A stretch of DNA of 64,000 bases from Sediminicola sp. YIK13 (GTDB lineage: Bacteria; Bacteroidota; Bacteroidia; Flavobacteriales; Flavobacteriaceae): positions 2,522,501 to 2,586,500 of the forward strand of contig NZ_CP010535.1 in the NCBI RefSeq assembly GCF_001430825.1, in the 5' to 3' direction. Positions 1 through 8,998 of the stretch are shown here, piece after piece. The notes beneath the pieces were generated by a model. The model made no database searches and was not told the origin of the DNA. It worked only from the letters and a program-made list of their open reading frames with translations. The position numbers and the translations under genes were made by a program. Numbering within the stretch: the stretch's first letter is position 1; each line of letters opens with the position of its first letter.

Positions 1-122
1 TCTGCACCCGTTGCATTTAAATTATTTCCTAAATAGGTGCCAAGGGTTACAAACCATCCACCCCAGATAAAAAATTCCAGGAACATCATTATGGATAGTT
101 GTATTTTAATTTTTGTGTTCAT
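1..122 (-). CDS. MFS permease, N-terminal fragment (nucleoside:H+ symporter type)
   Basis: Reading the minus strand from the ATG at 122 gives 40 residues that run off the left edge of the window. The visible part is a charged start ([10 protein letters not shown]), then a hydrophobic helix with the motif [17 protein letters not shown]. This opening is characteristic of the nucleoside permease-like MFS transporters (NupG/XapB type) that Bacteroidota carry beside sugar-oxidation genes. It would sit in the inner membrane. Its position downstream of the DinB and isomerase genes on the same strand suggests import of the sugar handled by this locus. Family assignment from 40 residues is reasonable; the substrate is inference. 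Confidence 0.6.
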   Translation of the reverse strand, partial: MNTKIKIQLSIMMFLEFFIWGGWFVTLGTYLGNNLNATGA

Positions 123-138
123 AAGTGGTTTGGTGTGT

Positions 139-582
139 TTATCGTTTATAAAATATATAATCCAATTTGATAGGATCAATCTCGTTGTTTCTAAAATCTA
201 CAGAAATCTGTGCCCGGTGATGCGTAGAATGGTTAATGATATGGAACAGCATATCCTTTATGTTATTGGTGAAAAGTCGGCCTTCCGAATTTTCATAATC
301 CAATCGCAATTCAAAATCATCAGTATTGGTAATAATTTCAAAAGAACTCCTTTGATTCTCATAATGGATATCTGTCCAATCCTTTAAGGGATGTATTTGC
401 ATCACTCCGTATTCCGGTGATTTTTTCAATATCCTATGGTTCCATATATGATGGGCATCCAGAATATGGCTAAACAGCTCCAAACTCCTTTGCGGAATTT
501 TTTCCATCTTATTGCACTCCTCGATTATTTTCTTGTTGCAATAAAAATTATAATCAAAAAATTGATTAAATAGACTTTGCAT
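139..582 (-). CDS. DinB family protein
   Basis: A 147-residue protein with the DinB four-helix-bundle layout. Candidate metal ligands are the histidine pair in DAHHIWNH near residue 44 and the C-terminal HSTHHRAQ motif near residue 118, which is the family hallmark. DinB-fold proteins are small metal-binding enzymes, including thiol-dependent transferases, but most members have no known reaction. No signal peptide is seen, so it is probably cytoplasmic. It lies between the permease fragment and the isomerase lipoprotein on the same strand, only 14 bases from the latter, so the three may share a transcript. A second, exported DinB protein occurs at 55481. Confidence 0.8.
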   Translation of the reverse strand: MQSLFNQFFDYNFYCNKKIIEECNKMEKIPQRSLELFSHILDAHHIWNHRILKKSPEYGVMQIHPLKDWTDIHYENQRSSFEIITNTDDFELRLDYENSEGRLFTNNIKDMLFHIINHSTHHRAQISVDFRNNEIDPIKLDYIFYKR

Positions 583-596
583 GTTTTAGTATTGGA

Positions 597-1598
597 TTAT
601 TCCAGATTATTCGATGCATTCAACAATAATTCCTTGGTAGCCATGATACCAGCTTCCTCGCTTAATTCGTTCCCTTCATATTCTACCCCTATAAAACCTG
701 TATAGCCGGAATTTTTTACAATCTTCAGCATTTTGGAGTAGTCTATTTTTGTTTCGTTTCCTTCTTCGTCAAAGTTATAGGATTTTGCACTTACCCCTTT
801 GGCATATGGCATTAGCTCCATTACTCCCTGGTACATATCGTACTGCTCTTCACATTCACCATTATAATAGGAACCGTCTTTTCTTTTTACACAAAAGTTT
901 CCAAAATCGGGAAGTGTCCCACAGTTTTCCATGTTTACAGCTTTCATGACCTCCGCTAATTTAGCGGCATTTGAAGAAAGTCCTCCGTGGTTCTCTACTA
1001 TTATGTTCACATTTTTTTCCTTGGCATAAGTTGCCAATTGCTTTAAACCGTCAACAGCATTGGAAAGCCACTCTTCAGGATTTTGGCTTCCGGCCAAATT
1101 GACTCTTATAGAATGACATCCCATCCCAGCAGCGGCATCTACCCATTTATAATGGTTTTCAACTGCCTTTTTACGTTCCGCTGCATCAGTAGTTGCCAAA
1201 TCTCCTTGGCCATCTATCATGATAAGGACATTTTTCATTCCATGCTTTGTGCTTTCTGCGTTGTTTTTTTCCACAAAAGCAGCCATTGCTTCTTCGGAAA
1301 AATTAGACTTTTCCAACTCTTTATAATACAGCCCACTTACATACTCCAAACCAGTAAAACCCCATCCCTTTGCTTTTTCGGCAAAAGAGTAAGGATCCAC
1401 TCCTTCATCAAAAACCATTTTATGCATGGACCATTGTGCTAAAGAGAGCTGAAAAAAAGGTTCCACCTCTTTTTCCATCTCCGAAGACATTTCTGTAGCT
1501 TCTGTTTCGACTTTTTTGGTGTCTTTACAAGAGTATATTCCGGTAAGGAAGAATGCCAATCCTGTAAGGATTGCAACTTTTAAGGTGCTTCTTTTCAT
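597..1598 (-). CDS. Lipoprotein sugar phosphate isomerase/epimerase-like TIM barrel
   Basis: A 333-residue protein starting with a lipoprotein signal (hydrophobic stretch then YSC at about residue 24), so it should be anchored in an envelope membrane. The mature part matches the AP_endonuc_2 / xylose isomerase-like TIM barrel fold, with likely metal-site segments IIVENHGG, LPDFGNF and a C-terminal GVEYEG. Relatives include hydroxypyruvate isomerase and sugar epimerases; Bacteroidota often place exported versions next to GMC oxidoreductases and Gfo/Idh/MocA oxidoreductases for oxidised-sugar (3-keto sugar) breakdown. It is divergent from such a GMC gene here. The fold is secure; the substrate is inference. 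Confidence 0.85.
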   Translation of the reverse strand: MKRSTLKVAILTGLAFFLTGIYSCKDTKKVETEATEMSSEMEKEVEPFFQLSLAQWSMHKMVFDEGVDPYSFAEKAKGWGFTGLEYVSGLYYKELEKSNFSEEAMAAFVEKNNAESTKHGMKNVLIMIDGQGDLATTDAAERKKAVENHYKWVDAAAGMGCHSIRVNLAGSQNPEEWLSNAVDGLKQLATYAKEKNVNIIVENHGGLSSNAAKLAEVMKAVNMENCGTLPDFGNFCVKRKDGSYYNGECEEQYDMYQGVMELMPYAKGVSAKSYNFDEEGNETKIDYSKMLKIVKNSGYTGFIGVEYEGNELSEEAGIMATKELLLNASNNLE

Positions 1599-1635
1599 CA
1601 GTTTAGTTGATTTTCTTGTTATCAGGATTAGCGCC

Positions 1636-1653
1636 CACTATAACGTTATAGTG
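1636..1653. promoter_or_regulatory. Perfect 18-bp palindrome, candidate LacI-type operator
   Basis: The sequence CACTATAACGTTATAGTG is identical to its reverse complement. It lies in the 137-bp gap between the divergent isomerase and GMC genes. An even palindrome with a central CG is the usual form of LacI/GalR-family operators. No LacI gene is present in the window, so the regulator is unknown. Confidence 0.6.
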
Positions 1654-1660
1654 CGAGTAT

Positions 1661-1700
1661 GCCAATAAAATTGGCGTTTAAATGTAGAAAATTAATTTTA
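1661..1700 (+). promoter_or_regulatory. Candidate GMC-gene promoter overlapped by an inverted repeat
   Basis: TTG at 1671-1673 is followed after exactly 19 bases by TAATTTTA at 1693-1700, fitting the Bacteroidota -33/-7 pattern (TTG-N19-TAnnTTTG) except for the last base. The inverted repeat GCCAAT-AAA-ATTGGC at 1661-1675 covers the -33 element, so a protein bound there would be expected to block initiation. The predicted transcript would start about 28 bases before the GMC start codon. Confidence 0.5.
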
Positions 1701-1735
1701 TATTTAATAAATTTAGGAAATAAACAATTCAATAG

Positions 1736-3448
1736 ATGGGTAAATTTTATTACAACGAAGAACAGGAAGCCTACGATGCCATAGTTGTGGGAACTGGGAT
1801 TAGTGGTGGATGGGCTGCTAAGGAGTTATGTGAGAACGGACTCAAAACATTGATTCTCGAACGCGGGAGGATGGTCACGCATATCACGGACTACAAAACC
1901 GCGAATATGGACGATTGGGATTTCCCAAACAACGGAAATCTTACAAGAGAGGAGCAAGCCAAACAATTGAAACAAGCAAGAACCGGCTACACGACCAAAG
2001 CACAGCACAACGAGTGGTTTGTAAATGACCTGGAACATCCATATAATGAAACTAAGCGATTCGATTGGATGCGCGGGTATCATGTAGGTGGCCGCTCCAT
2101 AATGTGGGGACGTCACAGTTACCGTTGGAGTGATATTGATTTTGAAGCCAATAAAAGAGACGGGATTGCCGTTGATTGGCCCGTTAGGTATAAAGATATC
2201 GCACCTTGGTACGACAAGGTGGAATCCTATATTGGGGTAAGTGGAGAGAACCTTGGTTTAAAGCAATTGCCCGATGGACAGTTTTTGCCCATGATGGAAT
2301 TGAATTGTGTGGAACAGGTTTTCAGATCAAAAGTATCAGAAAATTTTGATGGCCGTGTAGTGACCGCTGGTAGGGTGGCCCACATTACAGGCAATAAGGA
2401 ATTTGAAGGCAGAAGTAAATGCCAATTTAGGAACCGCTGTATAAGAGGGTGTCCTTTTGGAGCCTATTTCAGTAGCAACTCATCTACATTGCCAGCAGCT
2501 GAAAGAACAGGAAATTTAACCTTGAGGCCAGACTCCATTGTTTCTGAGGTGATCTATGATCCAAAAACGGGCAAGGCCTCAGGAGTAAAGGTAATCGATA
2601 GACTTACTAAAGAAGAATTGGTATTCAATGCCAAAGTAATTTTCCTTTGTGCTTCTTCCATGGCTTCTACCTCTATTTTGATGCAATCAAAATCTGAGCG
2701 TTTTCCAAATGGAATGGGGAATGACTCCGATCAACTGGGTAGAAATATCATGGACCACCATCTGGGCGTTGGTGCTTCAGGTAAATTTGATGGCTTTGAA
2801 GATAAATATTACAAGGGAAGAAAACCAAATGGCGTCTATATCCCACGATTTAGAAATTTAGGTGGTTCCAGCGACCAAAAAGATTTTATCCGCGGCTACG
2901 GCTACCAAGGTGGAGCCAGTAGGGAGAATTGGGAAGAAACTATTTCTGAAATGTCGTACGGAAAAGAGCTTAAAGAAAATATTTTAAAACCAGGGGGCTG
3001 GACTTTTGGTATAGGTGGATTTGGCGAGGTACTTCCGTACCAAGAGAATAGGATGACCTTAGATTACGACAACTTAGATGGCTGGGGTCTGCCCACGATA
3101 ACCTTCGACGCCGAGTTTAAGGAAAATGAATGGAAAATGCGCGAGGACATGAAGAACCAAGCCATTGAAATGTTGGAAAAAGCAGGTCTTAGGGATGTAA
3201 AGGGATTTGACAATCCTGGTGCCCTTGGTTTGGGAATCCACGAAATGGGAACTGCCAGAATGGGCAGGGATCCAAAAACATCAGTATTAAACGGGTACAA
3301 CCAGATACACGCTGTCCCCAATGTTTATGTAACAGATGGTGCGTTTATGACCTCGGCGAGCTGTGTCAACCCATCTTTAACCTATATGGCGTTTACGGCA
3401 AGAGCTGCCAACCATGCCGCCCAAGAACTTAAAAAAGGAAACATATAA
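1736..3448 (+). CDS. GMC family FAD-dependent sugar oxidoreductase, catalytic subunit
   Basis: A 570-residue flavoprotein. The FAD-binding GxGxxG motif (GTGISGG, residues 19-25) and the adenosine-binding acidic residue in ILERG are at the N terminus. Toward the C terminus are GLGIHEMGTARMG and CVNPSLTYMAFTARAANHA, which carry the usual GMC active-site His/Asn region. Cysteines 229, 235 and 239 (C-x5-C-x3-C) could hold an Fe-S cluster as in the FAD glucose dehydrogenase of Burkholderia, but this is inference. It has no signal peptide; its stop overlaps by one base the start of the small subunit, whose Tat-type signal could carry the folded pair out. Likely oxidises a sugar or sugar acid. Confidence 0.9.
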   Translation: MGKFYYNEEQEAYDAIVVGTGISGGWAAKELCENGLKTLILERGRMVTHITDYKTANMDDWDFPNNGNLTREEQAKQLKQARTGYTTKAQHNEWFVNDLEHPYNETKRFDWMRGYHVGGRSIMWGRHSYRWSDIDFEANKRDGIAVDWPVRYKDIAPWYDKVESYIGVSGENLGLKQLPDGQFLPMMELNCVEQVFRSKVSENFDGRVVTAGRVAHITGNKEFEGRSKCQFRNRCIRGCPFGAYFSSNSSTLPAAERTGNLTLRPDSIVSEVIYDPKTGKASGVKVIDRLTKEELVFNAKVIFLCASSMASTSILMQSKSERFPNGMGNDSDQLGRNIMDHHLGVGASGKFDGFEDKYYKGRKPNGVYIPRFRNLGGSSDQKDFIRGYGYQGGASRENWEETISEMSYGKELKENILKPGGWTFGIGGFGEVLPYQENRMTLDYDNLDGWGLPTITFDAEFKENEWKMREDMKNQAIEMLEKAGLRDVKGFDNPGALGLGIHEMGTARMGRDPKTSVLNGYNQIHAVPNVYVTDGAFMTSASCVNPSLTYMAFTARAANHAAQELKKGNI

Positions 3449-4095
3449 TGGATAGAAGAATAGCACTCAAAAATATAGGCCTTTCTTTGGGTTACGTAGT
3501 TGCGGTACCCACTTTGGTAAGTCTTGTTCAAAGTTGTAAGGACAAACCAGCAATGGAATGGAACCCAGACTTCTTAAGTAAGGATCAAGGGGCTGCCTTA
3601 ATAAATTTGGTGGATATCATCCTTCCAAAAACTGACACCCCATCGGCATCGGAAGTAAACGTTCATATGTTTATAGATAAATTTGCCAATGAGGTCATGG
3701 AGCCAAAACAACAAGAATTCTTTAAAATGTCTATGGGGAAATTCTTGGATAAAGCTTTAAAGGATTCCGGCAAGGAAACTTTGGCCGACTTGACGGCAGA
3801 GGACTTGGAACCAATCTTGTCCAAAGCCCTAAAAATTACCAAGGAAGAAGAAATAGAAAACTTTAAAGTCATTACTTCTTATCAAGAAGCAATTGAAAAC
3901 CAGGAATCGGCAGAATTGGATGAAGGAGTCAGCAGGTTCGCATTTGCAAACAACTTAAGAGGTATGACCATTTGGGCCTATAAGACCTCAGAATACGTTG
4001 GCGAAGAGGTTTTGGCCTATTTGCCTGTTCCAGGGGAATATATTGGTTGCGGTGATGTTCAAGAACTCACTGGGGGTAAGGCATGGTCTATCTAA
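3448..4095 (+). CDS. Gluconate 2-dehydrogenase subunit 3 family protein
   Basis: A 215-residue small subunit. It opens with MDRRIALKN, a twin-arginine-like motif, followed by a hydrophobic stretch and a lipobox ending at about Cys30 (LVQSC), so it looks like a Tat-exported lipoprotein. The rest fits the gluconate_2-dh3 family, which pairs with GMC catalytic subunits and helps export them. The start codon overlaps the GMC stop (TAATG), indicating translational coupling. The cytochrome c subunit found in three-subunit proteobacterial dehydrogenases is not encoded nearby, so the electron acceptor is unknown. A terminator hairpin follows at 4135. Confidence 0.88.
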   Translation: MDRRIALKNIGLSLGYVVAVPTLVSLVQSCKDKPAMEWNPDFLSKDQGAALINLVDIILPKTDTPSASEVNVHMFIDKFANEVMEPKQQEFFKMSMGKFLDKALKDSGKETLADLTAEDLEPILSKALKITKEEEIENFKVITSYQEAIENQESAELDEGVSRFAFANNLRGMTIWAYKTSEYVGEEVLAYLPVPGEYIGCGDVQELTGGKAWSI

Positions 4096-4134
4096 AGAAG
4101 AATTTCTACTAAAAAGAAAAGATCCTTTTATGGT

Positions 4135-4166
4135 AAAAGCCCTTCCATAGATATGGAAGGGCTTTT
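4135..4166 (+). terminator. Rho-independent terminator after the GMC operon
   Basis: AAAAGCCCTTCCATA pairs with TATGGAAGGGCTTTT across a two-base loop, followed by AGTTTTT. It lies 40 bases after the small-subunit stop codon. Confidence 0.8.
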
Positions 4167-4295
4167 AGTTTTTAGTGGTTTTCTAATTGCATAATAATGG
4201 GAAAAATTGCAATTAAGATTTGCTATAATGCTGCATTTTAGATATTTAACATTTCGTTTAGTAAGTTTCGCCCATCTGCGAACGTCTAAATGTCA

Positions 4296-4385
4296 ATGGA
4301 GAATTATATATTCATACTTGGGGTTTACGCCATATTGTTCGTAGGCGCCAAACTGGTTTATCACAGCTTTCTAAAAAATAAATAG
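4296..4385 (+). CDS. Possible 29-residue single-helix membrane peptide
   Basis: An ATG at 4296 opens 29 codons encoding MENYIFILGVYAILFVGAK followed by LVYHSFLKNK. It has a single hydrophobic helix with a basic tail, like many small membrane proteins. It stands alone between the terminator at 4135-4166 and a second hairpin at 4421-4471, which would end its transcript. No family is recognised. The evidence is only composition, reading frame and the terminator-bounded context, so chance is possible. Confidence 0.35.
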   Translation: MENYIFILGVYAILFVGAKLVYHSFLKNK

Positions 4386-4420
4386 TTCCCCCATATTTAT
4401 TATATGACCAGGATAGACCA

Positions 4421-4471
4421 AAAAAATACCTCGAGAAGGACCAATCTTGGTCACTTACTTCGAGGTATTTT
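4421..4471. terminator. Bidirectional terminator between small ORF and nrdA
   Basis: AAATACCTCGA and TCGAGGTATTT form the outer stem, with an inner GACCA/TGGTC stem. The A-run on the left and T-run on the right let it work in both directions, ending nrdA transcripts from the minus strand and any small transcript from the plus strand. Confidence 0.7.
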
Positions 4472-4519
4472 ATATATGATAACTCTCAGTTAGAACTGAT
4501 TCAGCCTAACTTGGAAACA

Positions 4520-7003
4520 TTAAGATCCGCACATTAAGCAATCATCATCACCTTCACTTGCCTTTGCCTGAGCTATCAAAGCCTTCATTTCAGCTGCGCT
4601 CATAGGCTTAACTTCTACATCTTGTTGTACCGGGATAGCAGCTACTTCAACTGCAGTTTTCCCTTCTGGCTTTGTGTTCGCTGTAGCTAAAACCTCTGAC
4701 TCAACAACGTCAGCAGTTGGCACTTCCTGTTTCTTACTATTGTCCAACGTAAATTTAATGGCATCTACAGCCGCTTTGGTTCTCAAATAGTACATCCCAG
4801 TTTTAAGTCCACTTTTCCAGGCGTAAAAATGCATGGAGGTTAGTTTAGCATAATTGGCGTTTTCCAAGAACAGATTCAAGGACTGACTCTGATCTATAAA
4901 GTATCCTCTATGTCTGGACATATCAATGATGTCCTTCATACTCAACTCCCATACGGTCTTGTACAATTCCTTAATATCCTCCGGAATACCATCGATATCC
5001 TGAACTGAGCCATTGGCTCTCATCAATTCCTGTTTCAAATTCTCGTTCCAAAGACCAAGACCTACCAAGTCCTCCAAAAGGTGCTTGTTTACCACAATAA
5101 ACTCCCCGGACAATACTCTACGGGTGTAAATATTGGATGTATATGGCTCAAAGCACTCATTGTTACCCAGTATTTGGGAAGTGGAAGCTGTTGGCATTGG
5201 AGCCACCAACAAAGAGTTACGAACTCCATTTTTCTTCACCTCTTTTCTAAGTTTTGCCCAATCCCATCTGCCAGATAATTCTTCATCTTTAATACCCCAC
5301 AAATTATATTGGAATTCACCTTTTGAAATTGGAGATCCTTCATAAGTTGAATATGGACCTTCTTCCTTGGCTTGCTCCATAGATGCAGTTACCGCTGCAA
5401 AGTATAGTGTCTCAAAGATCTCTTGGTTCAGCTTTTTAGCCTCCTCACTGGTGAATGGCAAACGTAGCATGATAAAGGCATCTGCAAGACCCTGCACCCC
5501 TAAACCTACGGGCCTATGGCGCATATTGGAATTTTCCGCCTCTTTTACAGGATAGTAATTTCTGTCTATTACTCTATTTAGGTTTTTGGTCACCCTTTTC
5601 GTAACACGGAAAAGTTCCTTGTGATCGAACTCTCCATTTTTCACAAACATTGGTAAAGCAATAGATGCTAGGTTACATACAGCCACCTCGTCTGGAGAGG
5701 TGTATTCCATAATCTCAGTGCATAAATTGGATGAACGAATGGTTCCCAAATTTTTCTGGTTGCTCTTTCTATTGGCAGCATCCTTATACAACATATAAGG
5801 TGTTCCAGTTTCTATTTGAGATTCTAAAATTTTCTCCCAAAGCTCACGCGCCTTAATAGTTTTTCTGCCCTTGCCTTCAGCCTCATATTTAAGATAAAGG
5901 GTTTCAAATTCTTCACTATGGATATTGAACAGGTTTGGACACTCATTAGGACACATCAAGGTCCATTCTTCATTGGCCTCTACCCTTTTCATGAACAAAT
6001 CCGGAATCCACATGGCATAGAAAAGATCCCTTGCACGCATTTCTTCCTTCCCGTGATTCTTTTTTAGGTCCAAGAATTCGAAGATATCAGCATGCCATGG
6101 TTCTACGTAAATGGCAAAACTACCTTTACGCTTTCCTCCACCCTGATCTACATATCTAGCAGTATCATTGAATACTTGTAGCATGGGGACAATTCCATTA
6201 GAGGTTCCATTGGTCCCTGCGATATAGGATCCTGTGGCCCTTACATTATGTATAGATAGCCCAATACCTCCAGCAGACTGGGATATTTTTGCAGTTTGTT
6301 TTAAGGTGTCATAAATTCCGTCAATACTATCATCCTTCATTGCCAATAAAAAGCATGAGGACATTTGTGGCTTTGGCATCCCTGCATTGAACAAGGTTGG
6401 CGTTGCATGTGTGAAGTACTTTTTGGACATTAGCTCATAGGTTTCCATGGCTGCTTCCAAATCATTTAAGTGGATACCTATGGACACACGCATCAACATA
6501 TGTTGTGGGCGTTCAGCAATTTTCCCATTAAGCTTTAAAAGGTATGAGCGTTCCAATGTTTTAAAACCGAAATAATCGTAGCCAAAATCGCGGTTATAAA
6601 TTATGGTGGAATCCAGTGTTTCTGCATTTTCCTCAATCACTTTGTATACCTCATCCGATAACAAAGGAGCCTTTTTCCCATTTCTTGGATTAACATACAC
6701 ATACAGGTCCTTCATCGTTTCAGAGAATGACTTTTTGGTGTTCTTATGTAGGTTGGAGATAGAGATACGGGCGGCCAACTTAGCGTAGTCTGGATGTGTT
6801 GTGGTCATGGTTGCGGCTATTTCCGCAGCTAGGTTATCCAATTCTGAGGTCGTGACCCCGTCGTACAAGCCCTCGATTACCCTCATGGCAACCTTTACAG
6901 GATCTACCAGGGTATTTAGGCCATAACATAATTTTCTAACTCGTGCCGTGATCTTATCGAACATCATCGGCTCTTTTCTGCCATCTCTTTTTACTACAAA
7001 CAT
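4520..7003 (-). CDS. nrdA: Ribonucleoside-diphosphate reductase class Ia, alpha subunit
   Basis: An 827-residue catalytic subunit that reduces NDPs to dNDPs in the cytoplasm. An ATP-cone covers about residues 1-90 (allosteric activity site). The active-site segment SSCFLLAM, the SNLCTEI motif (Asn-x-Cys-x-Glu) and the second redox cysteine in [10 protein letters not shown] are all present. The C terminus ends CLMCGS, the mobile cysteine pair (C822, C825) that passes reducing power in. An Ala/Glu/Lys-rich linker of about 70 residues precedes this tail. nrdB lies upstream on the same strand, but a terminator at 7177-7202 separates the genes, so nrdA probably also has its own promoter in the 211-bp gap. 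Confidence 0.97.
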   Translation of the reverse strand: MFVVKRDGRKEPMMFDKITARVRKLCYGLNTLVDPVKVAMRVIEGLYDGVTTSELDNLAAEIAATMTTTHPDYAKLAARISISNLHKNTKKSFSETMKDLYVYVNPRNGKKAPLLSDEVYKVIEENAETLDSTIIYNRDFGYDYFGFKTLERSYLLKLNGKIAERPQHMLMRVSIGIHLNDLEAAMETYELMSKKYFTHATPTLFNAGMPKPQMSSCFLLAMKDDSIDGIYDTLKQTAKISQSAGGIGLSIHNVRATGSYIAGTNGTSNGIVPMLQVFNDTARYVDQGGGKRKGSFAIYVEPWHADIFEFLDLKKNHGKEEMRARDLFYAMWIPDLFMKRVEANEEWTLMCPNECPNLFNIHSEEFETLYLKYEAEGKGRKTIKARELWEKILESQIETGTPYMLYKDAANRKSNQKNLGTIRSSNLCTEIMEYTSPDEVAVCNLASIALPMFVKNGEFDHKELFRVTKRVTKNLNRVIDRNYYPVKEAENSNMRHRPVGLGVQGLADAFIMLRLPFTSEEAKKLNQEIFETLYFAAVTASMEQAKEEGPYSTYEGSPISKGEFQYNLWGIKDEELSGRWDWAKLRKEVKKNGVRNSLLVAPMPTASTSQILGNNECFEPYTSNIYTRRVLSGEFIVVNKHLLEDLVGLGLWNENLKQELMRANGSVQDIDGIPEDIKELYKTVWELSMKDIIDMSRHRGYFIDQSQSLNLFLENANYAKLTSMHFYAWKSGLKTGMYYLRTKAAVDAIKFTLDNSKKQEVPTADVVESEVLATANTKPEGKTAVEVAAIPVQQDVEVKPMSAAEMKALIAQAKASEGDDDCLMCGS

Positions 7004-7066
7004 GTGCTACAATTTTTAAATGAAACGATTATTTACTGGTCCTTTTATGCCGTCCTTTAGTAGTAA

Positions 7067-7084
7067 AAACAATAAAAATTGTTT
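7067..7084 (-). promoter_or_regulatory. Inverted repeat upstream of nrdA
   Basis: AAACAAT-AAAA-ATTGTTT is a perfect 7-4-7 inverted repeat about 65 bases upstream of the nrdA start. It does not match the NrdR box consensus I know. It could be an operator or simply AT-rich chance. Confidence 0.3.
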
Positions 7085-7176
7085 AGCTATAAGGAGTGAT
7101 GAGACCGACTTCCAATGACCAAAAAAGTCGATATATATAATTTTTGGTTTTCTTTAACATTTTAATCCAAAGGCTT

Positions 7177-7202
7177 AAAAACCCCTTTTGCAAGGGGGTT
7201 TT
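7177..7202 (-). terminator. Terminator between nrdB and nrdA
   Basis: On the minus strand AAAACCCCCTTG and CAAAAGGGGTTTT pair into a G/C-rich stem followed by a T-run. It sits 13 bases past the nrdB stop and ahead of nrdA, and would stop or attenuate read-through. Confidence 0.75.
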
Positions 7203-7214
7203 ATTTCTTTTGGA

Positions 7215-8201
7215 TTAGAAATCAGCGTCGAAACTTAATTTCTTATTGTCTGCTTCCTTTTCTTTGTTCAGAACTCCGGCTTTTTGATATTCAGATACTC
7301 TTTTTTCAAAAAAGTTTGTTTTGCCCTGTAGGGATATCATATCCATAAAATCGAATGGGTTGGATGAATTGTATACCCTATCACATTCCAATTCTACCAA
7401 CAACCTATCCGTTACGAATTCCAGATATTGCGTCATCAACTTGGCATTCATCCCAATTAAGCTTGCCGGTAATGATTCTGTAATAAATTCACGTTCTATG
7501 TTAAGGGCATCTACAAGGATGGCCGTAATTCTTTCCTTGGGCACTTTATTCACCAAGTGGTGATTGTGCAAATGCACGGCATAATCACAATGCATTCCTT
7601 CGTCCCTGGATATAAGCTCATTGGAGAAGGTAAGTCCTGGCATTAGTCCTCTTTTCTTTAACCAAAAAATGGAACAGAAGGCACCGGAAAAGAAAATCCC
7701 CTCAACAGCTGCAAATGCGATCAATCTTTCGGCAAAACTTGGAGACTCTATCCATTTAAGGGCCCAATCTGCCTTTTTCTTAATGGCAGGAAAATTGTCA
7801 ATGGCATTGAAAAGCAGATTTTTCTCTTTCTCGTCCTTCACATAGGTATCGATCAAAAGGGAGTAGGTTTCCGAATGGATATTCTCCATCATGATTTGAA
7901 AGCCATAGAAAAACTTAGCTTCCGAATACTGCACTTCACTTACAAAGTTCTCGGCTAAATTTTCATTTACAATCCCATCGGAGGCTGCAAAAAATGCCAA
8001 TATGTGTTTTATGAAATAGCGCTCATCATCATTGAGCTTATTTTTCCAATCAATCGGATCCTGGTGAAGGTCAATTTCCTCAGCAGTCCAAAAACAGGCT
8101 TCACACTTTTTGTACCATTCCCACAAATCGTGGTGTTGAATGGGGAAGATTACAAATCTATCCTTATTTTCCTGTAAAATGGGCTCTACTGCTGTTGACA
8201 T
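7215..8201 (-). CDS. nrdB: Ribonucleoside-diphosphate reductase class Ia, beta subunit
   Basis: A 328-residue radical-generating subunit. By spacing to the E. coli enzyme, the di-iron ligands are D75, E106, H109 (in MENIHSETY), E167 (AAVEGIFF), E201 and H204 (SRDEGMH). The radical tyrosine corresponds to Y113 (HSETY), so this is a tyrosyl-radical di-iron enzyme rather than the class Ic type lacking tyrosine. It pairs with NrdA, encoded just downstream but behind a terminator. The upstream region shows no clear NrdR box or -7 element that I could identify. Confidence 0.97.
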   Translation of the reverse strand: MSTAVEPILQENKDRFVIFPIQHHDLWEWYKKCEACFWTAEEIDLHQDPIDWKNKLNDDERYFIKHILAFFAASDGIVNENLAENFVSEVQYSEAKFFYGFQIMMENIHSETYSLLIDTYVKDEKEKNLLFNAIDNFPAIKKKADWALKWIESPSFAERLIAFAAVEGIFFSGAFCSIFWLKKRGLMPGLTFSNELISRDEGMHCDYAVHLHNHHLVNKVPKERITAILVDALNIEREFITESLPASLIGMNAKLMTQYLEFVTDRLLVELECDRVYNSSNPFDFMDMISLQGKTNFFEKRVSEYQKAGVLNKEKEADNKKLSFDADF

Positions 8202-8821
8202 ATGTTCTGATTTAAGTATTTTGTGTATTGGGGCGATAATATCCCCTACTCTGGGAGTAACAAAGATTGAAAAATGTAAGCAATAAACGAAGGTTGTTTT
8301 ATCATTTAAATTACAAAGTTTTTAACACTCTATGTTGAAATCTAGGCTCGCCAGCGATGTTTGTTGCATTTGTGGAATAGGACAGATTTGGAATAGGATC
8401 TATGGAAAATTAAACGAAAATGGTTTGTAGAAAATAAACCAAAAAGTATTAAAAATTAGACCTTTCGGTTTACTTCAAAACAAAAGGAGCAACTTTTTCA
8501 AGTTGCTCCTTAAACTAATTCTTAAATGATACTGCCAAACCTTACGACCCTTCAATAGATAGTATATTCAATATTACCATAAATGGATCTGCGGATTTAG
8601 GTAGTTCCCCCGAAACCTAATAACCAAGCAGATTTCCAAAACCAACACGTTGGTTAGGTTTTCCAATAGGTTGTATTTCCATTGAGTAAGGCTTTACCGT
8701 ACATGCGAATGTTTAATTAAAAACAAACTGCATTGGGTCGTACATGTGGCCTGACAGTTTCATTAACTTAATAACTAATTCTATTACTTTTCTGTATTCT
8801 CGGTCAAAAAGCTCTTAACTT
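8202..8821. other. Intergenic region upstream of nrdB, no recognisable gene
   Basis: About 620 bases, AT-rich. It contains only very short frames: a 32-codon plus-strand frame at 8332-8430 with the unusual run VCCICGIG, and 16-21-codon frames on the minus strand. There is a hairpin at 8484-8511 and a dyad AACCAAC-AC-GTTGGTT near 8640. The right part may be the 3' untranslated region of the small minus-strand gene at 8822. No protein or RNA family is recognised. Confidence 0.5.
8484..8511 (-). terminator. Hairpin, likely minus-strand terminator
   Basis: AAGGAGCAACTT and AAGTTGCTCCTT form a 12-bp perfect stem with a four-base loop. On the minus strand it is followed by TTGTTTTG, a better T-tract than on the plus strand, so it may end a transcript from the 8822-8998 gene. 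Confidence 0.6.
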
Positions 8822-8998
8822 TTATTTATTGGCCAAGATTATGTCAATCCCTTTTACATCTTTTTTAAGAAGACCATCAATGCTGTCATTATCTACAATG
8901 ACCGTTTTGCGCTCCTCCATTACTTCATTATTGTCTGTTACACTAGCAAAAATTAACAAGACTATCAGTATTGAAAATAAAATTAAACACTTCTGCAT
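8822..8998 (-). CDS. Possible small exported protein (58 residues)
   Basis: From the ATG at 8998 the minus strand encodes MQKCLILFSILIVLLIFAS, a typical signal peptide or signal anchor, followed by a 39-residue charged tail containing EERKTVIVDNDSID and ending GIDIILANK. A longer plus-strand frame covers the same DNA but has low-complexity, serine-rich composition and no start context, so the minus-strand reading is preferred. No family is recognised. It lies divergent from the LytTR regulator, 400 bases away, which raises the possibility of control by that system. Confidence 0.45.
   Translation of the reverse strand: MQKCLILFSILIVLLIFASVTDNNEVMEERKTVIVDNDSIDGLLKKDVKGIDIILANK

Noticed and set aside
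8202-8400. NrdR boxes upstream of nrdB
   Set aside because: No pair of NrdR-like boxes could be matched.
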